Assembly (NCBI GenBank): GCA_016212105.1
Contig: JACRHJ010000014.1
Span: 1-64,000 of the forward strand
DNA from: Nitrospirota bacterium
Lineage (GTDB): Bacteria; Nitrospirota; JACRHJ01
Direction: 5' to 3'
DNA length: 64,000 bases
Shown here: in pieces, positions 7,855 to 15,903 of the stretch
How positions within the stretch are numbered: position 1 is the stretch's first letter
How the letters are laid out: every line of letters starts with the position of its first letter
Program-made: the position numbers and the translations under genes
The notes under the pieces: generated by a model
Database searches by the model: none
Told to the model about the DNA's origin: nothing
Seen by the model: only the letters and a program-made list of their open reading frames with translations

Positions 7855-8583
7855 TCAGGCCTTGGCCCTCTTCCTGGATGCGGCCGCCTTGTCGTGCGCG
7901 TCCTTCCTGAGGAGCGCCTCGGCGAGTATCATGTCCTCGGGCGTGGTGATCTTGATGTTCACGTAGGAGCCCATGACCACCTTCACCTTGCCTCCGTACT
8001 TCTCGACGAGCGACGCCTCGTCCGTGCCGTAGTACCCGTCGGCGTAGGCCTTCCGGAACGCGTCCATCAGCAACTTGTACCGGAACACCTGCGGCGTCTG
8101 GACCATGTAGCAACTCTTCCTGTCGATGGTCTTCCTCACCACGAGGTCGCGGCCGACCTCCTTGACGGTGTCCTTGGACGGCACCGCGAGTATCGCACCG
8201 TCGCAGCCGTCCAGAGAACAGAGCAGACCGCCTATGAGGTCCGGCGTGACGAACGGGCGGACGCCGTCGTGCACCATGACGTAGTCCGTGCCGGGGTCCA
8301 CCGCCTTCAGGCCGTTGTAGACCGAGTCCTGCCTCTGCTGGCCGCCAGGCACGACCCGTCTGACCTTCTTCAGGCCGCTCCCCTCGACGCACTTCGTGAG
8401 ACAGTGCTCCATCTCGTCCTCCGGGACGACCGGTATGATCTCGGTGACCTCCGGCACGTCCTCGAACCGCCTCAGTGTGTGCGCGAGTATCGGGAGGCCA
8501 TCGAGCAACAGGAACTGCTTCTTCGTACCCTTGCCCATCCGTGTCCCGGACCCGGCGGCAGGTATCAGGACGGTTACCTTCAT
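7855..8583 (-). CDS. ispD: 2-C-methyl-D-erythritol 4-phosphate cytidylyltransferase
   Basis: IspD transfers CMP from CTP to methylerythritol phosphate in the MEP pathway. The N-terminal CTP-binding motif is [17 protein letters not shown]; the family motif [11 protein letters not shown] and the C-terminal [15 protein letters not shown] are also present. I start at the ATG at 8583 ([11 protein letters not shown]), with GGAGG 5 nt upstream; the ATG at 8595 has no such site. The last residues ([10 protein letters not shown]) are a short basic tail. It lies between ispF and the PIN-TRAM gene. Confidence 0.97.
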   Translation of the reverse strand: MKVTVLIPAAGSGTRMGKGTKKQFLLLDGLPILAHTLRRFEDVPEVTEIIPVVPEDEMEHCLTKCVEGSGLKKVRRVVPGGQQRQDSVYNGLKAVDPGTDYVMVHDGVRPFVTPDLIGGLLCSLDGCDGAILAVPSKDTVKEVGRDLVVRKTIDRKSCYMVQTPQVFRYKLLMDAFRKAYADGYYGTDEASLVEKYGGKVKVVMGSYVNIKITTPEDMILAEALLRKDAHDKAAASRKRAKA

Positions 8584-8598
8584 GACGGCCTCCATTGT

Positions 8599-9627
8599 TT
8601 ACCCCACGTGCACGGCGTGCAGGTCCTCGGGCACCTGCTCGTCCTTCAGGCGGGTGAATATCATCCGCCCCGCGGTCGTCTGGAGGACGGACGTGACCGA
8701 CACGTCCACGTTCCTGCCTATCTGCTTCCTGCCGTTCTCCACGACGATCATGGTACCGTCGTCGAGGTAGCCCACGCCCTGGCCGAACTCCTTGCCCTCC
8801 TTCAGGACGAAGACCCGCATCGCCTCGCCCGGCAGGACGACCGGCTTGACCGCGTTCGAGAGGTCGTTGATGTTAAGCACCGTCACGCCCTGGAGCGCGG
8901 CCACCTTGTTCAGGTTGAAGTCGTTGGTGACGACCTTTCCGCCCTTCGCCTTGGCGAGCGCGACAAGCTTCGCGTCCACTTCCCTAATCTTGGGGAAGTC
9001 GTCGTCCACCACCCGGACGTCGAGCCCGGAAATCTTCTGTATCCGGTGCAGGATGTCGAGTCCGCGCCTGCCGCGCGCCCTCTTCATCGGGTCGGAGGAG
9101 TCCGCGATATGCTGCAGTTCGTGCAGGATGAACTGCGGTATCATGAACACGCCCTCGATGAAGCCGGTCTCGCAGATGTCCGCGATGCGTCCGTCTATTA
9201 TGACGCTCGTGTCGAGGAGCTTTATGTTTTCCTGCGACTCGGCCGCCTTGAAGGCGTCCATGGTACGCTTCAGGTCGAACTCACTCCCCTTCCTTGCCCC
9301 GAACGCAAGGCCCAGGTATCCGAGGACGGCGAAGACGAGGAACCTCGAGGCGCCTATGAAGTCCGGGTGGATGTGCAGCCCCTTTATCGGCAACGTGACG
9401 AGCGCGGCGAGCAGTATCCCGGACGCGAGGCCGATTATCGCCCCGGTGAGAGACCTGACCGGGACCCGGCGGACGTAGTTCTCGAATACGATGGCAAGCA
9501 GGCCCACCGCGAGTCCTACGACGGCCCCAGGCACCCACTGCCCCTGTAACAACTCCATGTCCGAGAAAATCACCTGCCCGGACACGGCCGCTACTATAAG
9601 AAAGATGACGCGTATTGCTGTTATCAT
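8599..9627 (-). CDS. YacL-type membrane protein with PIN and TRAM domains
   Basis: The N-terminus has about four transmembrane helices (for example VIFLIVAAVSGQVIF and GLASGILLAALVTL). A cytoplasmic PIN nuclease-like domain follows (LLDTSVIIDGRIADI, with acidic residues at DTS and DGR, and ARGRRGLDILHRIQ), then a TRAM RNA-binding domain (QGVGYLDDGTMIVVENGRK). The family is widespread, often found next to ispD as in the Bacillus yacL-ispD-ispF order; its cellular role is unclear. GGAGG lies 7 nt upstream of the ATG. It could be an RNase, but no substrate can be inferred. Confidence 0.9.
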   Translation of the reverse strand: MITAIRVIFLIVAAVSGQVIFSDMELLQGQWVPGAVVGLAVGLLAIVFENYVRRVPVRSLTGAIIGLASGILLAALVTLPIKGLHIHPDFIGASRFLVFAVLGYLGLAFGARKGSEFDLKRTMDAFKAAESQENIKLLDTSVIIDGRIADICETGFIEGVFMIPQFILHELQHIADSSDPMKRARGRRGLDILHRIQKISGLDVRVVDDDFPKIREVDAKLVALAKAKGGKVVTNDFNLNKVAALQGVTVLNINDLSNAVKPVVLPGEAMRVFVLKEGKEFGQGVGYLDDGTMIVVENGRKQIGRNVDVSVTSVLQTTAGRMIFTRLKDEQVPEDLHAVHVG

Positions 9628-9774
9628 ATTCCGACCTCCGGAAAAACAAGGATGATAGCAGACGCGGCCCCCCGTGTCAACGAATGGATTGGGGCCGGCC
9701 AGCCCACCGAGGCTGCGCCGTCCGTCATCCCGCCTGTCAGCCAGTTACAACAGACCCGTCCACGCCGCCGGTTA

Positions 9775-11286
9775 TCAGTCGGCCGTGGTGATGATCACCC
9801 AGAGCTGGGAACCCTGACGGTTGATCAGCAGCAGGACCGAGTCTCCCTTGCCGAGCCCGGAGACCAGGCGGTTGTACTCCTTGACGTCCCTTACCTGCTG
9901 CCTGTCTATGGACTGTATGACGTCGCCACGCACGAGGCCCGCCTCCTCGGCCGCGCTTCCCTGCTCGACCGAGACCACCACGACGCCCTCGACGTCCTTC
10001 CCGACGCTGAGCTTGTCCCGCATCTCAGGCGCAAGGTCCTGCACCTTGACGCCCGCGAGTGCGCTTTCGGTCTCGACAGACTGGCCCTCGACCACTTCCT
10101 CGGCGCCCTTGGGCAGCTCGCCCACCTTGACCTCGAGCTGGAGCTTCTTCCTGTCGCGGACGACCTCTACCTTGACGCCTGAGCCGACCGGCGTCTGCGC
10201 GACCGTGTTCCTCAGGTGTGACGAGTCCGTAACCGGCCTGCCGTTGAGCGCCGTTATGACGTCTCCGGATTTCAGCCCGGCCTTCTCCGCTGGGCTGTCC
10301 TTCACGACGTCGGCGACCAGCGCCCCGACGTTGCCAACTACGCCGAACGTCTTTGCGAACTCGGGCGTCAGGTCCTGCACGGATACGCCGAGCCAGCCCC
10401 GGACGACTTTGCCGGTCTTGACCAGGCTGTCCATCACCTGCCGAACCATGTTGGACGGCACGGCGAAACCGATGCCCTGGTAGCCGCCGCTCCGCGAGAA
10501 TATCGCCGTGTTTATGCCGACCAGCTCGGCCTTCATATTGACCAGCGCGCCTCCGGAGTTGCCCGGGTTTATCGCCGCGTCCGTCTGTATGAAGTCCTCG
10601 TAGTCCGTGATGCCGACGTTGGCGCGTCCGACCGCGGAAATAATGCCCACCGTCGTGGTCTGCGAAAGCCCGAACGGGCTGCCGATGGCCATGACCATCT
10701 CGCCCGGCCTGAGTTTATCGGAGTCGGCCCAGGCCGTCGCCGGGAGCCCCGTGGCGTCTATCCTGATGACCGCGATGTCGCTCCTCGGGTCGGTGCCTAT
10801 GACCTTGCCCTTGAACTCGCGCTTGTCGGAAAGCGTGACCTTTATCTCGTCCGCGCCGTCCACGACATGGTTGTTCGTTACGATGTAGCCGTCGTCCGAT
10901 ACTATGACGCCGGAGCCGAGGCTGTTCTCCTTGAACTCCCTGTACTTTCCATTGCCTTGGCCACCGCCCTGGCCGCCCGGGTCTCCGAAGAACCTGCGGA
11001 ACAGCGGGTCGTCGAAGAACGGGCTGAGCGGGTTTTCCTGCCTCACCGTCTTGCTGGTGGAGATGTTCACGACGGACGGGATGACCGCCCCGGCTACCTC
11101 CGCCAGGCCGTCGCTTATCTGGCCGAGCGCGGCGGCGTTCTTGAGGGCGGGCGGCTTGACGTCCGCTATCCCGTTGTTCATGAGGTCGAAACGCGATGAT
11201 ACCGCGAGGCCGATAAGCATGCCGGCCGCGACCAGGACGACAGCCCATATCGCAGCCAGCCTCTTGTTCCTGACTGACATGCTCAC
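9775..11286 (-). CDS. htrA: HtrA/Deg-family periplasmic serine protease with two PDZ domains
   Basis: This 503-residue protein is a membrane-anchored or secreted quality-control protease. A hydrophobic segment at residues 11-30 is a signal anchor or signal peptide. The trypsin-like domain has His140 (TNNHVVDG), Asp170 (RSDIAVI) and Ser244 (GNSGGALVN). Two PDZ domains follow (QDLTPEFAKTFG onward and VQDLAPEMRDKL onward), as in Do-type members. I use the GTG at 11286, which has GGAGG 7 nt upstream; the ATG two codons later is too far. A promoter with a perfect -10 box lies just upstream. No sigma-E-like site was recognised. Confidence 0.95.
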   Translation of the reverse strand: MSMSVRNKRLAAIWAVVLVAAGMLIGLAVSSRFDLMNNGIADVKPPALKNAAALGQISDGLAEVAGAVIPSVVNISTSKTVRQENPLSPFFDDPLFRRFFGDPGGQGGGQGNGKYREFKENSLGSGVIVSDDGYIVTNNHVVDGADEIKVTLSDKREFKGKVIGTDPRSDIAVIRIDATGLPATAWADSDKLRPGEMVMAIGSPFGLSQTTTVGIISAVGRANVGITDYEDFIQTDAAINPGNSGGALVNMKAELVGINTAIFSRSGGYQGIGFAVPSNMVRQVMDSLVKTGKVVRGWLGVSVQDLTPEFAKTFGVVGNVGALVADVVKDSPAEKAGLKSGDVITALNGRPVTDSSHLRNTVAQTPVGSGVKVEVVRDRKKLQLEVKVGELPKGAEEVVEGQSVETESALAGVKVQDLAPEMRDKLSVGKDVEGVVVVSVEQGSAAEEAGLVRGDVIQSIDRQQVRDVKEYNRLVSGLGKGDSVLLLINRQGSQLWVIITTAD

Positions 11287-11323
11287 GGATAACCTCCTTG
11301 AGGATATGATTGGACTATGGATA

Positions 11324-11352
11324 ATTATACCACCCCGCGCACGGGAAGTAAA
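11324..11352 (-). promoter_or_regulatory. Promoter of htrA
   Basis: Minus strand: -35 TTTACT (11347-11352), 17-nt spacer ending TGG, -10 TATAAT (11324-11329). The expected start is near 11317, giving a leader of about 31 nt that contains the AAGGAGG site. Confidence 0.65.
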
Positions 11353-11366
11353 TGGTTTTTAAGGGT

Positions 11367-11927
11367 TTACACCTTTACCGGGGGCGGCTTCACCAGCTCG
11401 TACAACCCCTTGAGGTTCCTGTACCGCTCCGCGCAGTCGAGGCCGTACCCGACCAGGAACCTGTCCTCGACCGTGACGCCGACATAATCCACGTGGCAGT
11501 CCACCATGCGCCGTGACGGCTTGTCGAGGAGGGTGCAGACCCTGAGCGACGCCGGCCCCTTGGCGAGCAGGTGTCCCGCAATGTACTGGACGGTCAGGCC
11601 TGTGTCGATTATGTCCTCGACGATTATCACGTCGCGGCCAAAGACCTGGTGCTCTATGTCGCTGGTAATCCTGACGGTGCCCGATGACTCCGTGCCGCAT
11701 CCGTAGCTCGCCGCACGCACGAAGTCCACCTCGACCGGCGGCTTTATTTTGCGCATGAGGTCGGCCATGAAGACGAACGAGCCCTTCAGGACCCCTACCA
11801 TTATGGGGCGCTTCCCTTTGTAGTCGCGGTTGATGTTCGCGGCGAGCCTGCTCACTATCGCGGTGATCTCGGCGGGCGTGATGACCTGCCTTATGTCCGG
11901 CTCTTTTGTCGCTGCTTCATTCATCAT
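11367..11927 (-). CDS. hpt: Hypoxanthine phosphoribosyltransferase
   Basis: This purine salvage enzyme converts hypoxanthine or guanine plus PRPP to IMP or GMP. The PRPP-binding motif is VIIVEDIIDTGLTV; the flexible-loop and base-recognition segments are VRAASYGCGTESSG and VDYVGVTVEDRFLVGYGLD. The 186-residue length is normal. A plausible promoter (TTGGAC, 18 nt, TAAACT at 11974-12003) lies 47 nt upstream. It stands alone between htrA and bioA, although in many bacteria it sits next to tilS-ftsH. Confidence 0.95.
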   Translation of the reverse strand: MMNEAATKEPDIRQVITPAEITAIVSRLAANINRDYKGKRPIMVGVLKGSFVFMADLMRKIKPPVEVDFVRAASYGCGTESSGTVRITSDIEHQVFGRDVIIVEDIIDTGLTVQYIAGHLLAKGPASLRVCTLLDKPSRRMVDCHVDYVGVTVEDRFLVGYGLDCAERYRNLKGLYELVKPPPVKV

Positions 11928-12043
11928 GTCAACCCGTCCCGCATGATTGAGGATAATCGTTATAAGAATTCATAGTTTAACAGATTTCCGGGATTTTGTC
12001 CAAGAAAAGAGGGCGTACGGGGTTGTGCCGTATAACGGGCCGC

Positions 12044-13408
12044 TCAGGCGGTCGCGGCCTTAATCGACTTGTGCGTCACATCCACCAGCTTTTTCAGCTC
12101 TCCCTCGCTTATGGACAGCGGCGGCATAAGCACGATGACATTTCCGAGCGGGCGGATTATCACGCCACGCTTCCGTGCCTCCACCGTCACGCGGATGCCG
12201 CGCTTCTCCGGCAGGGGATACGGCTCCTTAGTCCTTTTATCGCGCACAAGCTCAATCCCCACCATAAAACCCTTCTGGCGCACCTGGCCGACGTGCGGAA
12301 GGTCTTCGACCTTCATAAGCTCGTGCCTTAGATGCCGGATTTTGGGTTTAAGGGTTGCAAGCGTATTCTCGTTACCGAATACGTCGAGGTTTGCCAAGGC
12401 GGCGGCACATGCGAGCGGGTTTGCCGTGTATGTATGGCCGTGGAAGAACGTACGAAAGTCCGCGTACTCGCCCTTGAACCCCTCGTACACCCTGTCCGTC
12501 GCGAGCGTAGCGGCGAGCGGCAGGTAGCCCCCCGTTATCCCCTTCGCGAGGCACATGAAGTCGGGCGTCACGCCCTCCTGCTCGCATGCGAACATCGTCC
12601 CCGTGCGGCCGAACCCGGTCGCGACCTCGTCGGCGATCATGAACACCCCGTGGTTGTCGCAGAGTTCCCGCACGCGCCGGAGATAACCCGGGGGCTGGAC
12701 GAGCATGCCCGCCGCCCCTTGCACCAGCGGCTCAATTACCATGCCCGCGAGGCAGGCCGCGTTCTTCCGCATAAGCTCGCCAAGCTCCTCGGCGCATGCG
12801 AGTCCGCAGTCCGGGTGCGTCAGGCCAAGCTCGCAGCGGTAGCAGTACGGCGCGGGGGCCTTGATGGTCTCGAAGAGGAGCGGCTGGAATATATCGTGGA
12901 ACAAATCCATGCCGCCGACGCTGACGGAGCCGATGGTGTCGCCGTGGTACGCCTCTTTCAGGGACAGGAATTTTGTGCGGCCCTCCTCGCCGTTCTGACG
13001 CCAGAACTGGAAGGCCATCTTGAGCGCGATCTCGACCGCGGTCGAGCCGGAGTCGGAGTAGAACACCCGCTCCAGGCCGGGCGGGGCAATATGCACCAGC
13101 CGCTTCGCCAGCTCTATCGCGGCCGGGTGCGTCAGGCCGAGGAACGTCGAGTGCGCGAGCGTCTTCACCTGCCTTATTACCGCGTCGTCTATCTCCTTCT
13201 TCCTGTGGCCGTGCACGTTCACCCAGAGCGACGAGACTCCGTCCAAGTATTTCTTGCCCAGCGCGTCAAAGAGGTAGCTCCCCTTCCCGCGTACGATCAC
13301 GAGCGGGTCGTCCGTCTCCCAGTCGCGCATCTGCGTGAACGGGTGCCAGAGGTAGCGTTTGTCGTCGGACGCCAGGCGGCGGTTGGTTTCTTTTTTGTCG
13401 TTTGTCAT
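12044..13408 (-). CDS. bioA: Adenosylmethionine-8-amino-7-oxononanoate aminotransferase
   Basis: BioA is a PLP enzyme of biotin synthesis using SAM as amino donor. Diagnostic segments are HPFTQMRDWE, GVSSLWVNVHGHR, the aspartate in VFMIADEVATGFGRTG and the PLP lysine in LAKGITGGYLPLA. A cysteine-rich insert CYRCELGLTHPDCG is shared with the aminotransferase at 17774. The ATG at 13408 gives a normal length of 454; the reading frame is open further upstream, but that part runs through a GTAGGGGCCGG repeat and has no BioA similarity. The RBS is weak. No other biotin gene lies in the window. Confidence 0.95.
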   Translation of the reverse strand: MTNDKKETNRRLASDDKRYLWHPFTQMRDWETDDPLVIVRGKGSYLFDALGKKYLDGVSSLWVNVHGHRKKEIDDAVIRQVKTLAHSTFLGLTHPAAIELAKRLVHIAPPGLERVFYSDSGSTAVEIALKMAFQFWRQNGEEGRTKFLSLKEAYHGDTIGSVSVGGMDLFHDIFQPLLFETIKAPAPYCYRCELGLTHPDCGLACAEELGELMRKNAACLAGMVIEPLVQGAAGMLVQPPGYLRRVRELCDNHGVFMIADEVATGFGRTGTMFACEQEGVTPDFMCLAKGITGGYLPLAATLATDRVYEGFKGEYADFRTFFHGHTYTANPLACAAALANLDVFGNENTLATLKPKIRHLRHELMKVEDLPHVGQVRQKGFMVGIELVRDKRTKEPYPLPEKRGIRVTVEARKRGVIIRPLGNVIVLMPPLSISEGELKKLVDVTHKSIKAATA

Positions 13409-13430
13409 AAGGATTCGCGTGTTAGATTTC

Positions 13431-13454
13431 GTAGGGGCCGGTCTCCGAACGGCC
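13431..13454. repeat. Interspersed hairpin repeat, GTAGGGGCCG family
   Basis: GTAGGGGCCGGTCTCCGAACGGCC is a degenerate copy of the GTAGGGGCCGAC..GTCGGCCC family. It lies immediately upstream of bioA and explains the open reading frame 5' of the likely start. Confidence 0.6.
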
Positions 13455-13513
13455 ATTTCTGTTTCGGTTGGTACGGAGCACGGGTTACGGAAGTCGATGA
13501 TTTTGCATTTCAA

Positions 13514-13744
13514 TCAATCATGCCCTGTTCTTATCTTGTTAAATAGCAACAGCACGCCTATCATAATTAAAAATACACCTATCACAACAACAAAAAATGT
13601 CAATACCTTGACTCCGGTATCGCTAAACCCCTTCCCATCAATCTTTTTCTGCGTCGCATTGAAACTTCGAGCTGTTTTCTTAGGATGCAACACAGCATCC
13701 ACCCCAAGGAGTATGAAGAAGATGCCAAATAGTTTATCAAGCAT
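13514..13744 (-). CDS. Small two-helix membrane protein, function unknown
   Basis: A 76-residue protein with two predicted membrane helices (LFGIFFILLGVDAVLH and VLTFFVVVIGVFLIMIGVLLLF) joined by a basic loop (KKTARSFNATQKKIDG). I chose the ATG at 13744 because a GGGGGG site lies 5 nt upstream. Base composition is more AT-rich than its neighbours. It starts 15 nt after the O-methyltransferase stop, so it is probably in the same transcript. I do not recognise the family. Confidence 0.7.
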   Translation of the reverse strand: MLDKLFGIFFILLGVDAVLHPKKTARSFNATQKKIDGKGFSDTGVKVLTFFVVVIGVFLIMIGVLLLFNKIRTGHD

Positions 13745-13759
13745 AATATCCCCCCTCAC

Positions 13760-14758
13760 TTACTTCACCGCCTCCACCACCACCGACCTCTCATGCACCC
13801 TGCGCGCCTTTATGCCCTTGAACCCCGCCTCCCGAAGCCACGCCGAAAGCTCCTTAGGCGTGTACACCCGCCCCTCTGTGCCGACCAGCATGTTGACCGC
13901 GAAAACCATCGGGGGCGTCGGCCCCATGCGGTCGTCGTCCATCGCGTTCTCGTTCACGACGATCCTGCCGCCGGGCTTGAGAATGTCGTACGTCTTTTTC
14001 AGAAGACCTTTGGCCTTCTCGTCGCTCGCGGCGTGCAGCACCTGAGACAGGAGCGCGAGGTCGTAATCGTCCCCGATGCCAAGCTCGGCCACGTCGAAGA
14101 ACGCGCAGTCAACAGCCTTTATGCGCTTCGACATCCCGTACTTCTTTATGTACTCGCGCGCGACCTTCACCGTGTTCGGGTAGTCAGCCACGACGAACGT
14201 GGCGTCCGGGGCCTTCTCCGCGAAAACTATCGGGTACTGCGCCGGCCCGCCGCCGATGTCCGCCACCTTCCTTACGCCGGTAAGGTCTATCACCTCCGCG
14301 AGCTTCTTCGCGGAACCGTAGCCTATCTCGAACATCCCGCAGATGAAGTCACGGTTGTGCTTCCTGTCGTGGAGTATCTTCGACGGCTGGCGTTTCTTGG
14401 GGCGGCCCTTTTTCACGATGGAGTCGAGTCCGGCCCAGCCGTCGTACATGTGGTTCATGTGGCGGATGATGCAGGAGAGGCTCTGCTCCGGGTCGTCCGA
14501 GGCGAGGTACTTAGCCGACTCCGGCGAGTTTGCGTACCGCCCGGCCTTCATGGTCAGAAGCCCCAGCCCGACCAGCGCGGTCATGAGCATACCCGTCGCC
14601 TCTGTGTCGAGCATCAGTGCCTTCGCGACGTCGGCCGGCGTCCTGGACTTGTCGCCGATATACTTGAATATTCCCAACTCGTTCGCGACCATCAGTATCT
14701 TGGAGTTCTGGAATGCTCCGGCCATCATCATCAGCCTGTCGGGCGTTATCTCGGGCAT
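13760..14758 (-). CDS. SAM-dependent O-methyltransferase (dimerisation plus methyltransferase domain)
   Basis: The protein has an N-terminal winged-helix dimerisation domain (residues about 10-90, LGIFKYIGDKSRTPADVAKA) and a C-terminal Rossmann methyltransferase domain with motif I VADIGGGPAQYP and an acidic post-motif I site VVADYPN. This layout is typical of plant-type and bacterial O-methyltransferases such as hydroxyneurosporene or acetylserotonin methyltransferases. The substrate cannot be inferred. GAGG lies 7 nt upstream of the ATG. No biosynthetic cluster surrounds it. Confidence 0.85.
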   Translation of the reverse strand: MPEITPDRLMMMAGAFQNSKILMVANELGIFKYIGDKSRTPADVAKALMLDTEATGMLMTALVGLGLLTMKAGRYANSPESAKYLASDDPEQSLSCIIRHMNHMYDGWAGLDSIVKKGRPKKRQPSKILHDRKHNRDFICGMFEIGYGSAKKLAEVIDLTGVRKVADIGGGPAQYPIVFAEKAPDATFVVADYPNTVKVAREYIKKYGMSKRIKAVDCAFFDVAELGIGDDYDLALLSQVLHAASDEKAKGLLKKTYDILKPGGRIVVNENAMDDDRMGPTPPMVFAVNMLVGTEGRVYTPKELSAWLREAGFKGIKARRVHERSVVVEAVK

Positions 14759-14785
14759 TGCATCACCTCTTGCGATTGATTTTGT

Positions 14786-15024
14786 GTAGGGGCCGACCTG
14801 CGTGTCGGCCCTTGCCTTTTTATTTCACGGTGTCATTCTGAGCAACGCGAAGAATCCGCCAGTATATAATTCCACAAAGTTCATCAACGAATCTCCCGCC
14901 CCCTTCAAGGGGGAGGGCTGGGGTGGGGGTTGGTTTACCATGTCACCCGCAAGAAAACTAAAGTCACTGGATTCCCGCCTTCGCGGGAATGACAATCAAA
15001 TGCGCCCGATGAATCGGGCAGCTA
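14786..15024. repeat. Five-member repeat cluster
   Basis: The gap between the O-methyltransferase and the MBL-fold gene holds GTAGGGGCCGAC..GTCGGCCC (14786-14811), TGTCATTCTGAGCAACGCGAAGAATCC (14829-14860), a CCCCCTTCAAGGGGGAGGG element (14893-14933), CTGGATTCCCGCCTTCGCGG (14967-14993) and CCCGATGAATCGGGCAGCTA (15005-15024). The last one overlaps the MBL gene stop codon. Confidence 0.85.
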
Positions 15025-15780
15025 CACCTCTATAACCATCCCGTCATACGCCAGCTCGACGCCGGACGGCAGCCCGGCCATCACCGCCTTGTAATCGAAC
15101 TGGTGCGCCATGTGCGTGAAGATGGCCCGCTTCGGCCGGAGCCTCTCGACCACGGCCAACGCTTCTTCAAGCGTAACATGCGCCGGGTGCGGCTCGTACC
15201 GGAGCGCTTCGAGCACCATGACATCGAGGCCTGCCAGCAGGTCGTAGGACTTCTCCGGTATGACGCTGAAGTCCGTGACGTATGCGAAGGCCCCGAACCT
15301 GTACCCGAGTATCGGGAGCGAGCCGTGCATGACCTCCACCGGGACGACGCGCATGCCGAACAGGTCGAACGGCCCGTCCACCTCGTGCGTCGTGAGGTTC
15401 GGCTGCCAGCCGGGGAGGCCGGGGTTCGTGAATATGTACTCGAACGTCCGGCGTATCCGCGCGAGCGTGTCGGCATTCCCGTAGCAGGGGATGGAGGTGC
15501 CCTGCAGCCAGTTGAAACGGCGCATCTCGTCTATGCCGTGTATGTGCTCGGCGTGCGGGTGCGTGTACAGCACCGCGTCGACGTGGTCAATGCTATTTGC
15601 AATGGCCTGGGCGCGCAGGTCGGTTGTCGTGTCCACGAGGACGTTCCTGCCCTCGTGCGTGACCAGTATGGACGAGCGGCTCCGGACGTTCTTCGGGTCG
15701 CCCGACGCGCAGACCGGGCATGTGCACGCAATCATCGGGACCCCGAACGACGTCCCGCATCCGAGTATGGTTACCTTCAT
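15022..15780 (-). CDS. PhnP-like metallo-beta-lactamase-fold hydrolase
   Basis: This 252-residue protein has the beta-lactamase-fold layout of the COG1235/PhnP group: N-terminal MKVTILGCGTSFGVP, a CxCxxC-like segment IACTCPVCASG, the metal motif THPHAEHIHGIDE, later ligands in EVMHGSLPIL and VTDFSV, and IFTHMAHQ near the end. The usual HxHxDH is HxHxEH here, so one metal ligand is Glu instead of Asp. Family members are cyclic phosphodiesterases and related enzymes; no substrate is implied. GGGGGA precedes the ATG at 15780, and an extended -10 box (TGGTATAGT, 15805-15813) lies upstream. Confidence 0.85.
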   Translation of the reverse strand: MKVTILGCGTSFGVPMIACTCPVCASGDPKNVRSRSSILVTHEGRNVLVDTTTDLRAQAIANSIDHVDAVLYTHPHAEHIHGIDEMRRFNWLQGTSIPCYGNADTLARIRRTFEYIFTNPGLPGWQPNLTTHEVDGPFDLFGMRVVPVEVMHGSLPILGYRFGAFAYVTDFSVIPEKSYDLLAGLDVMVLEALRYEPHPAHVTLEEALAVVERLRPKRAIFTHMAHQFDYKAVMAGLPSGVELAYDGMVIEV

Positions 15781-15903
15781 GTGTCCCCCTGTCTCCGAGC
15801 GTCTACTATACCACAAACTCCCCCGCATAAAAAAGCCGGAAATTTTACCCGCCGTCCCGGCATCCTGACTTTTTTGGTATATTTAATATAGGGGGTGATG
15901 AAC

